From Rhea pennata (lineage: Eukaryota > Chordata > Aves > Rheiformes > Rheidae): a DNA stretch of 64,000 nt. A program made the position numbers and the translations under genes. Shown here piece by piece: positions 41,001 through 53,254 of this stretch (its first letter is position 1; every line of letters begins with the position of its first letter). The notes beneath the pieces were generated by a model that saw nothing but the letters and a program-made list of their open reading frames with translations, was not told where the DNA came from and did not search any database. The DNA is taken from contig NC_084677.1 in the NCBI RefSeq assembly GCF_028389875.1, positions 7,172,017-7,236,016 on the forward strand. Direction: 5' to 3'.

Positions 41001-44000
41001 TCTCTCATTAAGTCCTCTTTTATGATCATTTTTCTTGTGCTGAAGCTCTTCAGGGGAAACAAAGCTGGTTCCTCCAAAGGGTTTTGCCTTTGTGCCTATG
41101 GTAAGGAGGACAGCGCAGTAACATTCAGTACAGCTGCTGTGTGCTATACACAATCAACCAGCCGGCAAAACCAACGAAAAACAAAGCCAAAAAAGGAAAC
41201 TCTTTCATATTCATGGGGCCCCGAGGACACTTTGGCAAGTTCACCAGCTTCTAATGCATATGAAATACCGCAAGCAGGAGCCATTGAAAAACACATGCGG
41301 AAAAGTCTTTAAATAAAAATGATCTAGCAACGGAACATACATTGTTTAAAGAAAATTAAATGTCTGGCCAAGCATACAGTCCAACAAAGGATAAAATGTT
41401 TGTTGTTCTCCATGCCTTGCTATTAGTTTCAAGTCTGCAGTTTTAAAAATTATAGTTCCTCCATGTACCCCCACTGCAACCAAATCTTGTCAGTACAAGG
41501 AGTAACAGGACATTCCTCCTGTCCAGGCTTTGCAGTTGATCCTGCAGTTGTGGACCAAGACAAATTCGGAGGTATATCTCCACTGTCACATCTCCTCTCA
41601 AGTGCTGCTGGCTCCAGAGGTGGGCTCGGTTAGGTGCACCTCTCCATGCATTAGTATCCCAATAGCCTTCAGGGTAGCAGAAAAGTTAGTATTTGACTAT
41701 TTGAGTATTTCCTACTATTTTATTACTGCAAAGCCAATGAGCCTGTGCGAAGACTAGGAACTCCATACTCTTCTATATGTAGGAAAGTGGCAAGAGACAT
41801 TTCCTCCAGCGAAGCCCTTGCATTCAAACTCACCAGGAGCTGGAATGAAGCAGAGAGGTGGAGAGACCTTCACAAACTGCCACGACACTGGGGCCACCAT
41901 TAGAAGCCAGTCTCCTAAGACTCCCACACACTGAGTTGTCTTGTTCCCACCAAGAATAAAGCAAGACTTTTGTAAAAATCCTACCCTTAGGAACACACAA
42001 AGTGTTATAACATCTACATCCAACTATCAGGCCATACTGGTACCATACGCGCTGGCTAACCATCTGTGGCATCTGATGCTGAGGTCTGTTGGACATCCAG
42101 GTGCAACATGCCTCTGGCCTTACTGGCCGCTGAATTGTCAGGTCCCTACAAACCCCTCATGAGGCTTCAGGTAAAGTCAGCAAACAGGAGTCCAGTCCCG
42201 GAGTGGTGCGCGTGGCGCAGCCCATGGGAACACTCTGCAGGCTGGAGGAGCTAAGTGCACCCGAGTGACCACAGGTTTGCATGTGTCTGCTGCAGCCCTC
42301 GCTGCCAAGGTGCCAAGCTGGAGCAATGCTACACCTCACCAGGGTAGCAAGCTGCCACTCCGTCCAGGTTAATTTGTATTTAATCCATGGTGGGTTGCCT
42401 GTGTGTAAATAACTACATTTAGCCTTGTTATCCAAAATCATGGGATTTTGTTTCTACAGTGGTGAAGCACATATGGTCCCGGATTGTAACGTGCGCCGGT
42501 GGCCCACAGGAGGAGACCCTGAGGACACCCTCCGGTCCCGCGTGCCCTTGCAGCTGCAGGTTAAATGCTTGTTTCCCAGGCAGGACCAGCCGGGGACGGC
42601 ACAGATGCGAGCAGCGAGCTGCCAGCTCAGATCTGTATCCTCCCCAGGTGTCCCACGCCCTGGGCTGAGTCCTGAAAAATGAGTGAAGACGCTGTGACCG
42701 CGTAGGACCGGTTTCCCCATGGACTCAGTTTCTCCCTAAAAGCCTGAGTCTCCTCGCTGTGCGCAGCTTCCTCCAGAACTAAACCTGCACTTGTTTTCAA
42801 CCACAGTGGGAAAGAAGTAAAGATAAGTGTGTCATTTCCTCAAGACATTAATATTTAATACTTTTCTTGATAACCTAAACTGTGGATTTCTCATTCTCTT
42901 ACTTCAAAGCATTTAGTGGTCTGGCCTGGTATGTCATGTTACATAAGCAAGCCTCTTTTGATGCTGAACATTAACTCAGAAAGTCCTCAGTACGTGCAAT
43001 GTAATACCAAAACATGTAAGCATTCAGGTCATAAACACGTATAAATCTATCCAGTCATGCCCTAGTGCAGGGAGCAACTAGCCCTTGCCTGTAGGTGACC
43101 TAACATTTCTTTGCTATTCTAAGCTAGATTAATTTGAAAGAGATCTAAAATGACCTATCAAACTCCAGTATTAAGAAACACAAATGTTAGTATTTAGAAA
43201 TGCCTGAAAATAAATATATGTAAGGAAAAATAATCTGAGCTGTCAAAAAGTTTTGAGCACAAAAATAACATCTAGAAAAAAAGGTTATGAATGTCATTAT
43301 GCTGTGAATGCTGAAATCATCTACTCACTGCAGAGTGGTAGTGCAGAAACAAACAAAATGTTGTTTTTTATTGTGACAGAAATAGAAAGGGCCAATTTTT
43401 ACAGTTACATTTTTGTTAACTGATACATGGAAATGTGCTCACCCTGCAGGCCTGGTTTAAGGTGCAGCTTACACCCTCGACATTCAAGCAGGGACAGAAA
43501 TGGAGAAAACTATTAGGAGCAGAGAGAGAAGGGGAAATAGGAAACATAGCTGTTTACTCCGGAAAAGAGATATGCAAAAGCAAATATAAGTACAAATATA
43601 GTTAGTGGCTCATCACGTGCTCCCATTTGCTAAGATTATAGAGCATCCCTGGAAAGGGAAGGCAATGGAGCTAAAGCTGAGCAAAACAGGACATGATTAT
43701 CTTCCAGATATCATTCTAGCATCTCTATTTAAGGAAAAAGCCTAACAGAAGTAACAATCTGAAATTTGATTTTTCTTTAACAAATTTAATAAGTTATTTT
43801 CTAGGTTGGCTAAGAGATACTACCACGTTCGATCTGTGAGCCACTCTTGCAGGTGAGCGACATGCTCAAAGAGGGAGCAGGCTGAAATCTACTGTCTTAA
43901 GAAAAGAGAAAGAAAACAAGAAACTTTGTGTTTCTGCAACACAAATATTTTAAGGGTCCTGGATTACAGGAAGGGGAAGCTGAGGCTGCTCCTAAACCCT

Positions 44001-46569
44001 TGAGAGAAGCAGGGAGACAAAGTGGCTGGTGAGATCAACAGCAAAAAAATCAAGGCCATGGGTAGAGTGGTTGGTATGTAAAAAGAAAAGCGAACTTTAT
44101 CAAATAACCTTAAAACAGGTGGTTTTGTGTCCCAATTACAGTAAGACACTTGTGTTCGTACCAAGTTAATTCTCAGTTTGCTACGAATGCTGCTGGCAGT
44201 ACAATACATCAGACTTAAAAAGCTTCAGTTTCCTAGTCACCACTTAAAAAAATTTTTTTAAATAAGCAAAGTCTTAGAGGACTGACAGTTGCCATAGACA
44301 CTTCAGCAAAAGATTCAAAAGAACGATTGGGGGGGGTGGGGTGGGGGACGCTGATATGTTTGCACCAGATCCCAAACGGAATCAAAGCTGAAGTGTAGGT
44401 GACTCATAAAGGCATAGCTAGAAATAAAACACGGTGACGGCGACAGAGGGGAGGAGGAGTCGGCATGCAAAACCCAGCCCAGGTCTTCAGCCACGACTGA
44501 AACTGGAGTCAAAACTGTTTTTGCAAATCAGAATCACATAGGCTGTCTCCTACAGGAGCCAGTTCCTGCATCAACACCCGATGTTTCTAGATGACGGAAG
44601 GGTCTTCAGTTGGGCCTCTGGTAGACAGCGCTGCAGGGGAAACAAAGCTGCTCAGATCGCTGCATGTTATTCTGCAGAACAGAGTAGCCTGTCCACGGGA
44701 TAGAAAATGCTCAGATAAAGATTCAGTAGCCTGGGCACACTTCATCTTACTTCATGAAATGGGAATGTTTAGATACAGGTAGAGTGGAGTCCCTTTAAAA
44801 CTGCTCCAGATCAGAGGACAGCAAGTCCAGCAGTCTTCACTCATTAAAAACCTTGTTAAGGACAGAATTCTAGTTTTACATCTTTCATATTAGCTATGCA
44901 GTCACGTTTACCTTAGGAACAAATAAATGGGACTGTCCTGTTGCATGGTATCTGTGAGCAAGCTTCACCTCCTGTCCGCTACTTCTATAAACAAGATGAA
45001 GCACATGTATCAAAATCATGCTTTGAATTTATATAGTGGCTTTCATCCCACTGCCACGAAGATCATTATTTAAATTGCCAAAGCATGGTTTCTGCCCATT
45101 TGATGGATAAAGGAAGATTTTCATTAGCTGATGAGACATTCTGAAAAACTGAGTTGTTATTTAGGAGCACCACGTGAGCCCTGCTGCTGCTCTCTACAGA
45201 GCCAGCATGTCCCCTTGGAGGAGCCGGAAGCTGTACAGGCCCCATTTGTGATTTCTACCACTTCTCACTTTATAGTTGGCCTCTGATTACTACCACCAAT
45301 GTCATGTCCAACCTAACACCCTCAGTCGTTGTCACTGACTTACCAGCTGATACCTTCTCTAGGATATTTTGCAAGCACAATTTGAAGATCAAGAGGTGCA
45401 GCTGATGGCTGCAAGACTCTTCACAAGCTTTCTTCCAAACAGACTTGATATCCAACCACTTGAAGAGCCAAGCAAAAGAAAAGGGAGCAGGTTCGAGCTA
45501 CACAAAGCCTCCATGTCTGAAACCTATTTCTTTTCTCAAACCATCGACAAATTCAGGTGTCTTAAAGCCCTTTGTTCAATTCCCTCTATACCTGTGGTGC
45601 ATAGTCTCGTACCCAAGCCTGTTCCTCAGTCCTTAGCTTTCCTCAGATTTCCTCCCATGACAATTTTTAAATTGGTGCTCATTTGTCTTCATCTTTCCTG
45701 TCAGCCCTTGAGACTTAGGCCTATCTCCCATTTTTTGACAGTGCCTACTGAAGGAACCTCGAGAGTCTTTAATGTATTCTTGGTGTCCTTTCTCCCGTTG
45801 TTTCATTGCTCAATTGCTCCACCAAAAACCTCTATTTTGATTTAACTCTTGAATAACCAGAACATTAAAAAGTTTGCTGCATCAAATATCAAAATCATAT
45901 AAGATATAGCACATCTGTTTTTCTCAGTCCCCTCATTCTCTCCCCCGTCCTCCCTCGACTGACCTCCAAGCGTGCTGGCAGGGAAGGAGAGCTCCACACC
46001 TCCCGGCCTCCAGGATCTTCTCAGGATCAGCGTCTTTCTCAGCAGGCACCACTTTCTCCCTGGTTTGGCTGCCAGCTCCACATTTCCCAAAGAGCCTCCG
46101 CATTTCTGCAGCTGAGATCACCTCTTCTGCGCAGACAGACCCACTGTATTTTGTGTGCCTGACATATTTCAGAATATGTGAAAACGGGGCCACATGCAAG
46201 GGGCCATCTTTAACATAGTTCCTGACACTTCCTCTACTGAGGAACATCATTCAAGCTAGACTTCTCACACTGAATGAATTTTTCATAAGTTAATTGTCTC
46301 TGTCCTTTTCATGCATTAAATTAAAATGGGAACATTAAGTATATACTGTCAGCATTAGCTTCAGGCTTCTTCACCTTTTGATAATTTCTAACAGCAAAGG
46401 ATGACTCAAAACATGAGGCTGTTAACACGTTTCAGATCAAATCAGCTACTAACTAAAAACCAAAGGTAAGCTTTATTCATAGATGACACTTTGTCTAGTA
46501 CCGTTTAACAAGGAACACAGACACAAATGATTCCATCATTCATTTTCATATCAATTGGCAGAAATTATC

Positions 46570-46575
46570 TTTATT
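46570..46575 (-). promoter_or_regulatory. GRIN2A: Candidate distal polyadenylation signal AATAAA of GRIN2A
   Basis: The minus strand reads AATAAA here. About 35-55 nt further downstream on that strand (plus-strand positions about 46515-46535) comes TTTGTGTCTGTGTTCC, a GT-rich element of the type bound by CstF. Cleavage would fall near 46550. Other AATAAA copies occur nearby, for example close to 46.47 kb, so this is the most plausible choice, not the only one. Confidence 0.42.
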
Positions 46576-46595
46576 AGAAAAATGAATTTTTCATA

Positions 46596-46603
46596 TATTT
46601 ACA
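46596..46603 (-). promoter_or_regulatory. Pumilio-type site TGTAAATA near the inferred GRIN2A 3' end
   Basis: The minus strand reads TGTAAATA, matching the Pumilio consensus TGTANATA. It lies about 20 nt upstream of the candidate AATAAA, a place where such sites often affect mRNA stability or translation. An eight-base motif can arise by chance in AT-rich DNA. Confidence 0.3.
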
Positions 46604-46775
46604 TTTTTTACATCGTTATACTTGGCACATGTGTTTTCTCCAAATAGTTATATACACTTCGTTACACACAGACATTCAAGTCTCTCATTCCCTTAATGTT
46701 TTTCTACATATTTAACAAAAATGAAGAACACAATACAATTTGTAAGACAACCATAATAATTATATCTTCTCTATC

Positions 46776-46781
46776 ATAAAA
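46776..46781 (-). promoter_or_regulatory. Possible cytoplasmic polyadenylation element TTTTAT
   Basis: The minus strand reads TTTTAT about 200 nt upstream of the candidate AATAAA. CPEB control of GluN2A mRNA has been reported in mammals, which makes the motif relevant. The distance is larger than for classical elements and the motif is short, so support is weak. Confidence 0.18.
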
Positions 46782-47882
46782 AGTTAGAAGCAAACATTTT
46801 ATTTAGATATGTCTCAAAATATTTATACAGTATTAGCACTCAGTCATGCACCGGGCTAAAATATAAGGATGAACTGCTGTGAGATGGTATGCATAACACA
46901 GGAAATTAAAGGTATATGAAACCCAACTCCTCTAAGTTGCCACATGTGCTATGGGGTAGATCCAGCTATCACCAGGATTTCACAGGCCTGGACAGATGTA
47001 TATTGGTGTAGTCAGGTGTAGATGCATCTTTGCAGCATGGCAGGTAAAATGCCTAAGTGTGTGTGCACACGCTTGTGTGTTAAAATTCATTTCAGTTTGC
47101 TAAACCTATCTGATAAAAGAGGCAGTAATTGGAACGTTAAAACCAGTTTTTGATTATTCTGTTTTTCCCAAAAACTTTTCTTTTGAAAAATTTACTAGAC
47201 TAATAATTTTATCATGAAATTTGGTATCTCTTATAAATGAACTATTTATGCTTTATTCTGTTTCACCAATATACTTTTATTTCTACTCTAATATCCTGAT
47301 TTATTTCCCCAGGTGTTAAGGGGTCTTCAAAGGTCTACTATTCCTTGCTAGCAGTTGGAAATCTTACTCTTTGGTTCAAAATATTACTCTCTTGAGAACA
47401 TTACAGTAAATTGCACTAGTAAATAGCAGAAGTGATAGGTTTTATAATTCACTGTGTGGAATTGGTTTCAAAATTTCTGGTAAAACTGTGTTTACCAAGT
47501 GCAGGTATTTTCTACTGCAATGTAGATTAGTGCTTTGTGTAATGAGTACGAACTAGTTCACCTAGTGGTTTTTCCCCTTTGCAATGAGAATACCATTCCA
47601 AGTGTACTACCAGCTAATTTTCCTTTTGAGCAAAATGCTCGGCTAATATTGTGAATTCTTATTTTCTGAAGATATAAATGAAAATAAACTGAAGTCTTAG
47701 AAGGATGATAGAAGACTCAATACTAATTCTCGGTTATATCTCCTTTTTCAGGATACAACTGTAAGTAACTTCACATCAGACTCAAAATGGCAATATGTTA
47801 CTTGAAAATGTTAATAAGTGTTTCATAGAACTCCTGTCACAATACTGAAATATGCTCTTCCCCCTCCGTTCCCATAGAAAAC

Positions 47883-47884
<2 letters not shown>

Positions 47885-47914
<30 letters not shown>
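47885..47914. repeat. (AT)15 microsatellite
   Basis: An uninterrupted AT dinucleotide run lies within the inferred 3' UTR, followed by further degenerate ATATAT up to about 47960. It is self-complementary and could fold as a hairpin in RNA of either strand. Confidence 0.95.
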
Positions 47915-47920
<6 letters not shown>

Positions 47921-50689
47921 ACAAACATATATATAAAGTTTTAAAATATATATGTATGTATTTAAAGAGTAATCAGGACAACACATTAAATTTACATTAT
48001 TCAAGTAAACAGGTAAAAATATTTTTTAAAACTGCAATTTGAGATTTCATTTTTTTTTAGCATAGAGAAATTTTAGTGCATTAGTGAATCTAAGTCAGCA
48101 AAAATCTTTAAACAGGATGAAAGAAAGAATGAAATGCCCTTCAGGTTTAGTGTAAATTTGAATTTGATTAATTAAAATTAACATTATTAACTCACAGGTC
48201 AAGTGCTTCTGGAAGAACTTGAAATGTATGCACACAAATTTTGCATAAAAACAGGATACTTAGCTACAAATCAGGTAGAAGTCTGCCTAACACATAAATG
48301 ATTTTGCTTGTACCATCTGATTCGACCAGGGAAGACACAAGATACAATGTGCATATGCACGTGGGCGGGAGGTGTGAAGACGGAGAGATCTAGGTGTTCT
48401 TCCCATGAGTGCAAAACCACGTTCTGAAATGGAAGAGACTATTTCAAAATCTTACAGTTGATTTCACCTAAGGATGCCCACAAAAGAACGGAAAAACTGA
48501 TATAACGTGTAAGTTGTAAACAGTTCGTATTAAAAATTGCCCAGGTTTCCTATCTAGCTGCACACACTTTGCCACGACGCAGCTCCCGTACCTTCGCAAT
48601 GCATGGCCTGGGTGTGGTGGTTTCAGTTCCAGGCATCACCCGCACTGCGGACCTGCTCTCCTGTCCACCCTCAACGCCGAGGGCGTCGGAGGGCCTCTCG
48701 CCCAAGGCTGTGCCAGGTAAAAACAAGCTAGCCAAAAATATTCCTGGAAGCAGGAATTTTCATGGAAGTAAGTAAAAAACTTGGAAGTTCTCCCCAAAGA
48801 TATACATGCAATGAACTGTAGACAAAATTGGAACTTAGAGATTTTTTCTGGAGAATTTTGGGTTTTTAAATATCCTTCCTTAGCTACCTTAAGAATTGGT
48901 GTTTAATGAGCAAGTCTGGGGTTACATAAGCCAACACAGACTTTTAAAGCTGGAATATTTAGACCAATAGACTATGAGAAAACATCCTTTTCCTGTGGTT
49001 TATTATTTACATTAAATATCGTTTCCAGCTATTTCAGGCAGGAACTCCTCTTACGTGCTTTGACACGTCCTAGCTCAGCAGACTCCTGATCCTGAAACAC
49101 TAAAGTAAAAGCTGCTGGAGTATCGGTGGATTTAGGAAATTTGGAATGGAGAGGACAGAACCATTTAAACTAAAGCACCGCTGAAACACGTCCTATGGCC
49201 TTGGGAGATTACTTACACATGACTAGATTGGAAAGTATGCACGCGTGCGTGTGTATACTGTATATATATTTAGGTTAACAAGTTTAAACTGTTAATAAAC
49301 AGCTTCTTATTGTATTTGGTAATTAAAATATCAGGCTTGTATCATTCAAAATAGTGCAACCTACATAGCAATATACAGGAAAATTACACACATTGCTCCT
49401 ATTACCATTAATATGCTTGTGCATATCAAGATGACAGGATATCCTTTTCCATAGGATTAACCTTTTGCATATTTAATCATATTCTTTGGCCCATTTTCCT
49501 GTGAAACCTTGTATGACAATATAAAGACTTTGGCTTAAAAAAAAAATCACGTATTTTCAGCAGTTTACAAACTCAGGTAGAATTCAAATCACGTCAATTA
49601 ACAATTATCACTAGCTCTGGAAACCATTTGTCTCAGTGACTGTCACAGACCATCCGCCAGTATGTTTACCTGGGAACCTCCAATTTTGTTTCCTTTTTTC
49701 ACTTTTGAAGATCATTTATGCTTCAAATGCTGCACAATACATCCTCCAAAAATTTTCTCAAAACTCCTCTACTCTTGTTCCAGCAGTGAGAAAGAAAAGT
49801 CTCCTTCCCAGGTAACACAAGAAGGCATGGGACCGTAATGAGGGCTGTCACCAGCATAAATACAATTCCATGTACAGGTTTTGCAATTAGTCTTAGAAAC
49901 AGAAACCAAAGCATATTTCCAAACTGTTTTCCATTTTTAAGCGGGTTTGGTAAAAAATATCAGACTAAAGAATCCTGTAAGTGATGACATAACACAAATC
50001 TCTCTAAAAATGCTTTTCTTATGTACTGCAATGTACAATACTTAAATTTAAAAAAGTATTCTCGTAATGCATTCGCTGAGAAAAACATATCGTTTCTTCT
50101 AATAGTCCCAGAAGTGCAAAGCAAGACATTCTCCATTAAAATTTCATGTCACTGTAAATAATATCATTTGCCCACATTAAAGCTTAGTACCAGTTATTGG
50201 AAGTGAGGAAACCTTCAGTGATTCCCAAGGAAAGTATAATCTCACTTGGAACTTTACAGTGCACTGTATTAGTATCATAATATTTATTGGAATTTATTTT
50301 CACAGTTTTATAACGTGCACATAGAAATATAATTTTTGAAATATATTAGTGAAAACAAATACTAATACAAAAGGGAAAGGACAAAACATCTAGGAGTATT
50401 ACTGCTTATCACCACTACTTTTTTAAGAGTTGGAGAGTCAAAACCATCTCTCTTTTTAGGTATGTTATACTGTATTTCGTGTGGTTATCTACTAACAAAC
50501 GTACTGCATGACAACATTACAGCATGGTTATCATTCTCTATTAATTTAGCCTTGTTTTCAATACAGGTAAAGAACTAAGCAAAAGGAGTAAAAGTGTCAT
50601 TCAGGTGCAAAACAACAACAAAAATCCGGTAAACAGTGAACTAACTGAGTATTACTTCTATTATTTCTGACTCTTAAATTACAGACATG

Positions 50690-51230
50690 ACAAGACCAGC
50701 ACAGCATCGGCAGCGGACGCTTGGACCGGCGGTCGCGCTGCGGACAGCATCAGCCACGGCAGACCCGTCCCGGAGCACGTAACCGAAGCCCTGCCAGCCT
50801 TATTTGCGCTCCGGGCAAGCAGGGCAGGGCGGACACTGGACGAGCCCGTGTGAGCCGGGGCAGCGGAGGATTTTATTTACAAGCAGCGCGGAGGGAAGTG
50901 AGGCCGCGTCTCCGCCGCCCTTCGCTGGGGACCGCCATGGCCGCCGCCGCCGCCCACGGGCCGCACCGCGGCCGCGCCGCCGCGCAGCTGAGTGGGCGAG
51001 CAGGGGGCCAGCGCCGCGGCGGGGGCCGCGCACCAACGGGAGCTGCACGCCGCGTGCCGAGCGCCCACGCCGCACGGGGAAACCCGCGCGACCGAGGCAA
51101 CGCCAGGGACACGACGGCCCCGCGGCCTGGCCGGCGGCCCGGCCGGCGCGCCGCACGCGCGGTCCTCTCTGTTGACGGACGCGGCCGGGATCGCCTCGTG
51201 CTCCCTCCTGACAGGGAATACTAAGATTTT
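50690..51230. promoter_or_regulatory. CpG-island-like block within the inferred GRIN2A 3' UTR
   Basis: An abrupt switch from AT-rich flanks to about 540 bp of very GC- and CpG-dense sequence, with GCCGCC runs and NotI/SacII-like sites. On the plus strand an ATG at 50937 sits in a strong Kozak context (ACCGCCATGG) and opens an Ala/Arg/Gly-rich frame. This composition is what CpG islands give in any frame, so I do not call a protein. It could be a promoter for an antisense or intergenic RNA, or a patch raised by GC-biased gene conversion. Confidence 0.5.
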
Positions 51231-51479
51231 GCTAATTTATTCAAAGAAGACAGTATAGGGTAACTTGAATGTGGCTCAAATTACAAGATTTGTACTTTAA
51301 AGGGCTTCCGTGCACTTTCAGCGGGTCCTTCAGCACTGCTATGCTTTGAGGCTCAGCCCTCAATAGAAAGGAAGTTTAAATTAGAAAACTAGCATCCCTA
51401 AACTAGCATCAAATGAAGTATATCCCCAGGAAACTGTTTTTACACTGCCAACCAGATTGCCCTATACAGGCGGCTTCAA

Positions 51480-51980
51480 AAAGGCTTTTGAGCTACGAGA
51501 GGCCTGGCGCAGGGGACAGGGGGCTCAGCGGGGCACACGACACCGCTCATCCGGGAGGGGCCCACGGGACACGGCACGGCCTGCTCGAGCCGCAGGCTCC
51601 TGGTCTGTGTTACCTACCGGAGGGCTTTCCCTTCAAAACTTCTCTTTTCTGCAAGTTTTACGAATCAAATATTATAAACGTAAAACAACACAAAGATTCA
51701 CCTTTTCGGTGCTTCCTACGCCTTAGCTAACCCTTAGCCCCTCGGCTTCACGTCGCAGTCCTGCTCTACGCGGAAGAACCCAGCGGAGCAGGAGAAACCC
51801 CCAAGCCCCCGACCGTGCTGTCAGAGGCGCCCGCTGCCCGGTCGCTACTCGACCGTAGGAAGTTGTTCCGCACACAACAGACGCCGACACCGGCAACGCC
51901 GCCGCACAGCCGCACGGACAGAGGGAACAACGGAAACAACGGGAAACACGGAGCTCGTCTTCTAGCATCAAAACCCAATG
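51480..51980. promoter_or_regulatory. Second CpG-rich block next to the 50.7-51.2 kb island
   Basis: This stretch of about 500 bp has a high CpG count (for example CCGGGAGGGGCCCACGG and CACCGGCAACGCCGCCGCAC), separated from the first block by about 250 bp of AT-rich DNA and with a less GC-rich middle near 51650-51720. It lacks a recognisable ORF. It may be part of the same regulatory island. Confidence 0.4.
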
Positions 51981-52044
51981 CTACCCAGCTCTAGCTTTTA
52001 CTACCTTCAAAACTATTTTAAAAGATTCATTAAAAAATGGGGGG

Positions 52045-52065
52045 AAAAAAGAAAAAAAAAAAAAA
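52045..52065. repeat. A-rich low-complexity tract
   Basis: A-runs broken by a single G follow a short G-run. On the GRIN2A sense strand this is a T-rich tract. No functional call. Confidence 0.9.
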
Positions 52066-53239
52066 GGGCATTCCTGATTTCCCTTAGCTTTGTTCTGAGC
52101 CTTGTTTCACCACAAAGGTCCTCCTGAAAGATCACAGAGAAAGCAACACGCATTTATGAGATGGTACCAAAACATGGTGAGCTGCAGGTGATTTGGTTTC
52201 AGCATGTCCAAAGCACTCTTTTTCCTTACAAACCTTCTTAATTAGGAGAATAATGAATTCTGAGCAAAAGCTGTCAAAACATTAAATGAAATTTTCCAGA
52301 AATACAAAAAAACTTATTTTCCTTAATTTTATCTTATATATTAAACTATCTTATTTCCATGCGTTTAAGTTAGTGGGCGGCTACACTGCTCTAAGAAACA
52401 CAAGCAGAACACAAAATCCATTTGAAAGGAAAAAGGAAAACTTGCTGTGGCAAAAAGGGAAAGACAAAAAACCACGAAGAAATTCTACAATGTCTTTAAA
52501 AGAGGAAAAAAAAAGGAAGAGGCAGGTATGTCTACGTAGCTGTTTTTACCTCCGCGTACCTACTCCATTCCTCAGCCATTCAATATCCTGCCTCCACAAA
52601 AGGTGTCATCCGGGAGCAGTGCAACACTGCGGGACATGCTAGCAACACTGGCCCATATCATTTACAGCCTGATCCAGTTCCAGCTGGAGTCACGGGAAAT
52701 CTTGGTGATAGGAATGACCAACAAACTGCTAGAGCTGCAATCAGGAAAATGTAACAAGTCCCCAGCACCATCCAGAAAGGTACAGAAAGGATGGCCACTT
52801 AGGCAGGAAGATTCTTTTCTCCTCTTCAAGAATAGCAGCAGCTAGAGTGAGAGAGAGGGAAATACAGAAAGTCTTGATCTCAGTTTCATTGAAAGTCAGT
52901 GCAAATACATCAACAGTGCTCAGGCAATACTCAGAACTCCATACGCTCTACGGCTGAGCATCACAAGCTGTGGCTTGCGGCTCTACTGTTGAAGATTTTT
53001 CTTCAACTTCTCAGCTTCTTCCTTACATGTATCAGCAACCACATCATCTACAACCCTACATTTTAGCCCTTTCTTCCCCCTCTATTCAGTTATATCATAT
53101 GCCAAGATCAAAACCACAAATGCATGCAGATTCTTATGCATTCTACCTTCAGTCTCTGTTTTTTTTTCTTTTGAGGCAATGTTTTTCATTCCCATGCAAA
53201 CAATCGTTGTGCAAAATTACTGAGTCTTCCCTCCGTGTC

Positions 53240-53254
53240 TTTTTTTTTTTTTTT
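53240..53254. repeat. T15 homopolymer
   Basis: A mononucleotide run within the inferred 3' UTR, giving an internal A15 in the sense RNA. This could cause internal oligo-dT priming artefacts in cDNA data. Confidence 0.9.

Larger units (their letters stand above)
30291..46549. other. Gene-free intergenic region downstream of GRIN2A
   Basis: Unique sequence with moderate GC between about 36 and 38.7 kb and near 42.1-42.7 kb, and AT-rich elsewhere. The longest open frame (45369-45845, plus, 158 codons) starts at a TTG and has no recognisable domain. Short A/T palindromes occur at 30.35, 30.74 and 44.25 kb. No exon recognised. Confidence 0.6.

Noticed and set aside
45369..45845. 158-codon plus-strand open frame in ordinary-composition DNA
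   Set aside because: Starts at TTG, has no recognisable family, and its Phe/Leu/Ser/Pro richness reflects a pyrimidine-rich strand. No clear splice or promoter context.
48569..48775. Short plus-strand ORF with a GT donor-like end (CCAGGTAAAA)
   Set aside because: No acceptor or homology, and antisense to the inferred 3' UTR; a single donor-like match is common by chance.
50721..51224. Long plus-strand ORF of 167 codons across the CpG block, and overlapping ORFs on both strands
   Set aside because: Arg/Ala/Gly/Pro-rich in every frame, as GC-rich DNA with few stop codons gives by chance. No recognisable domain and no codon-position pattern; treated as part of a CpG island.
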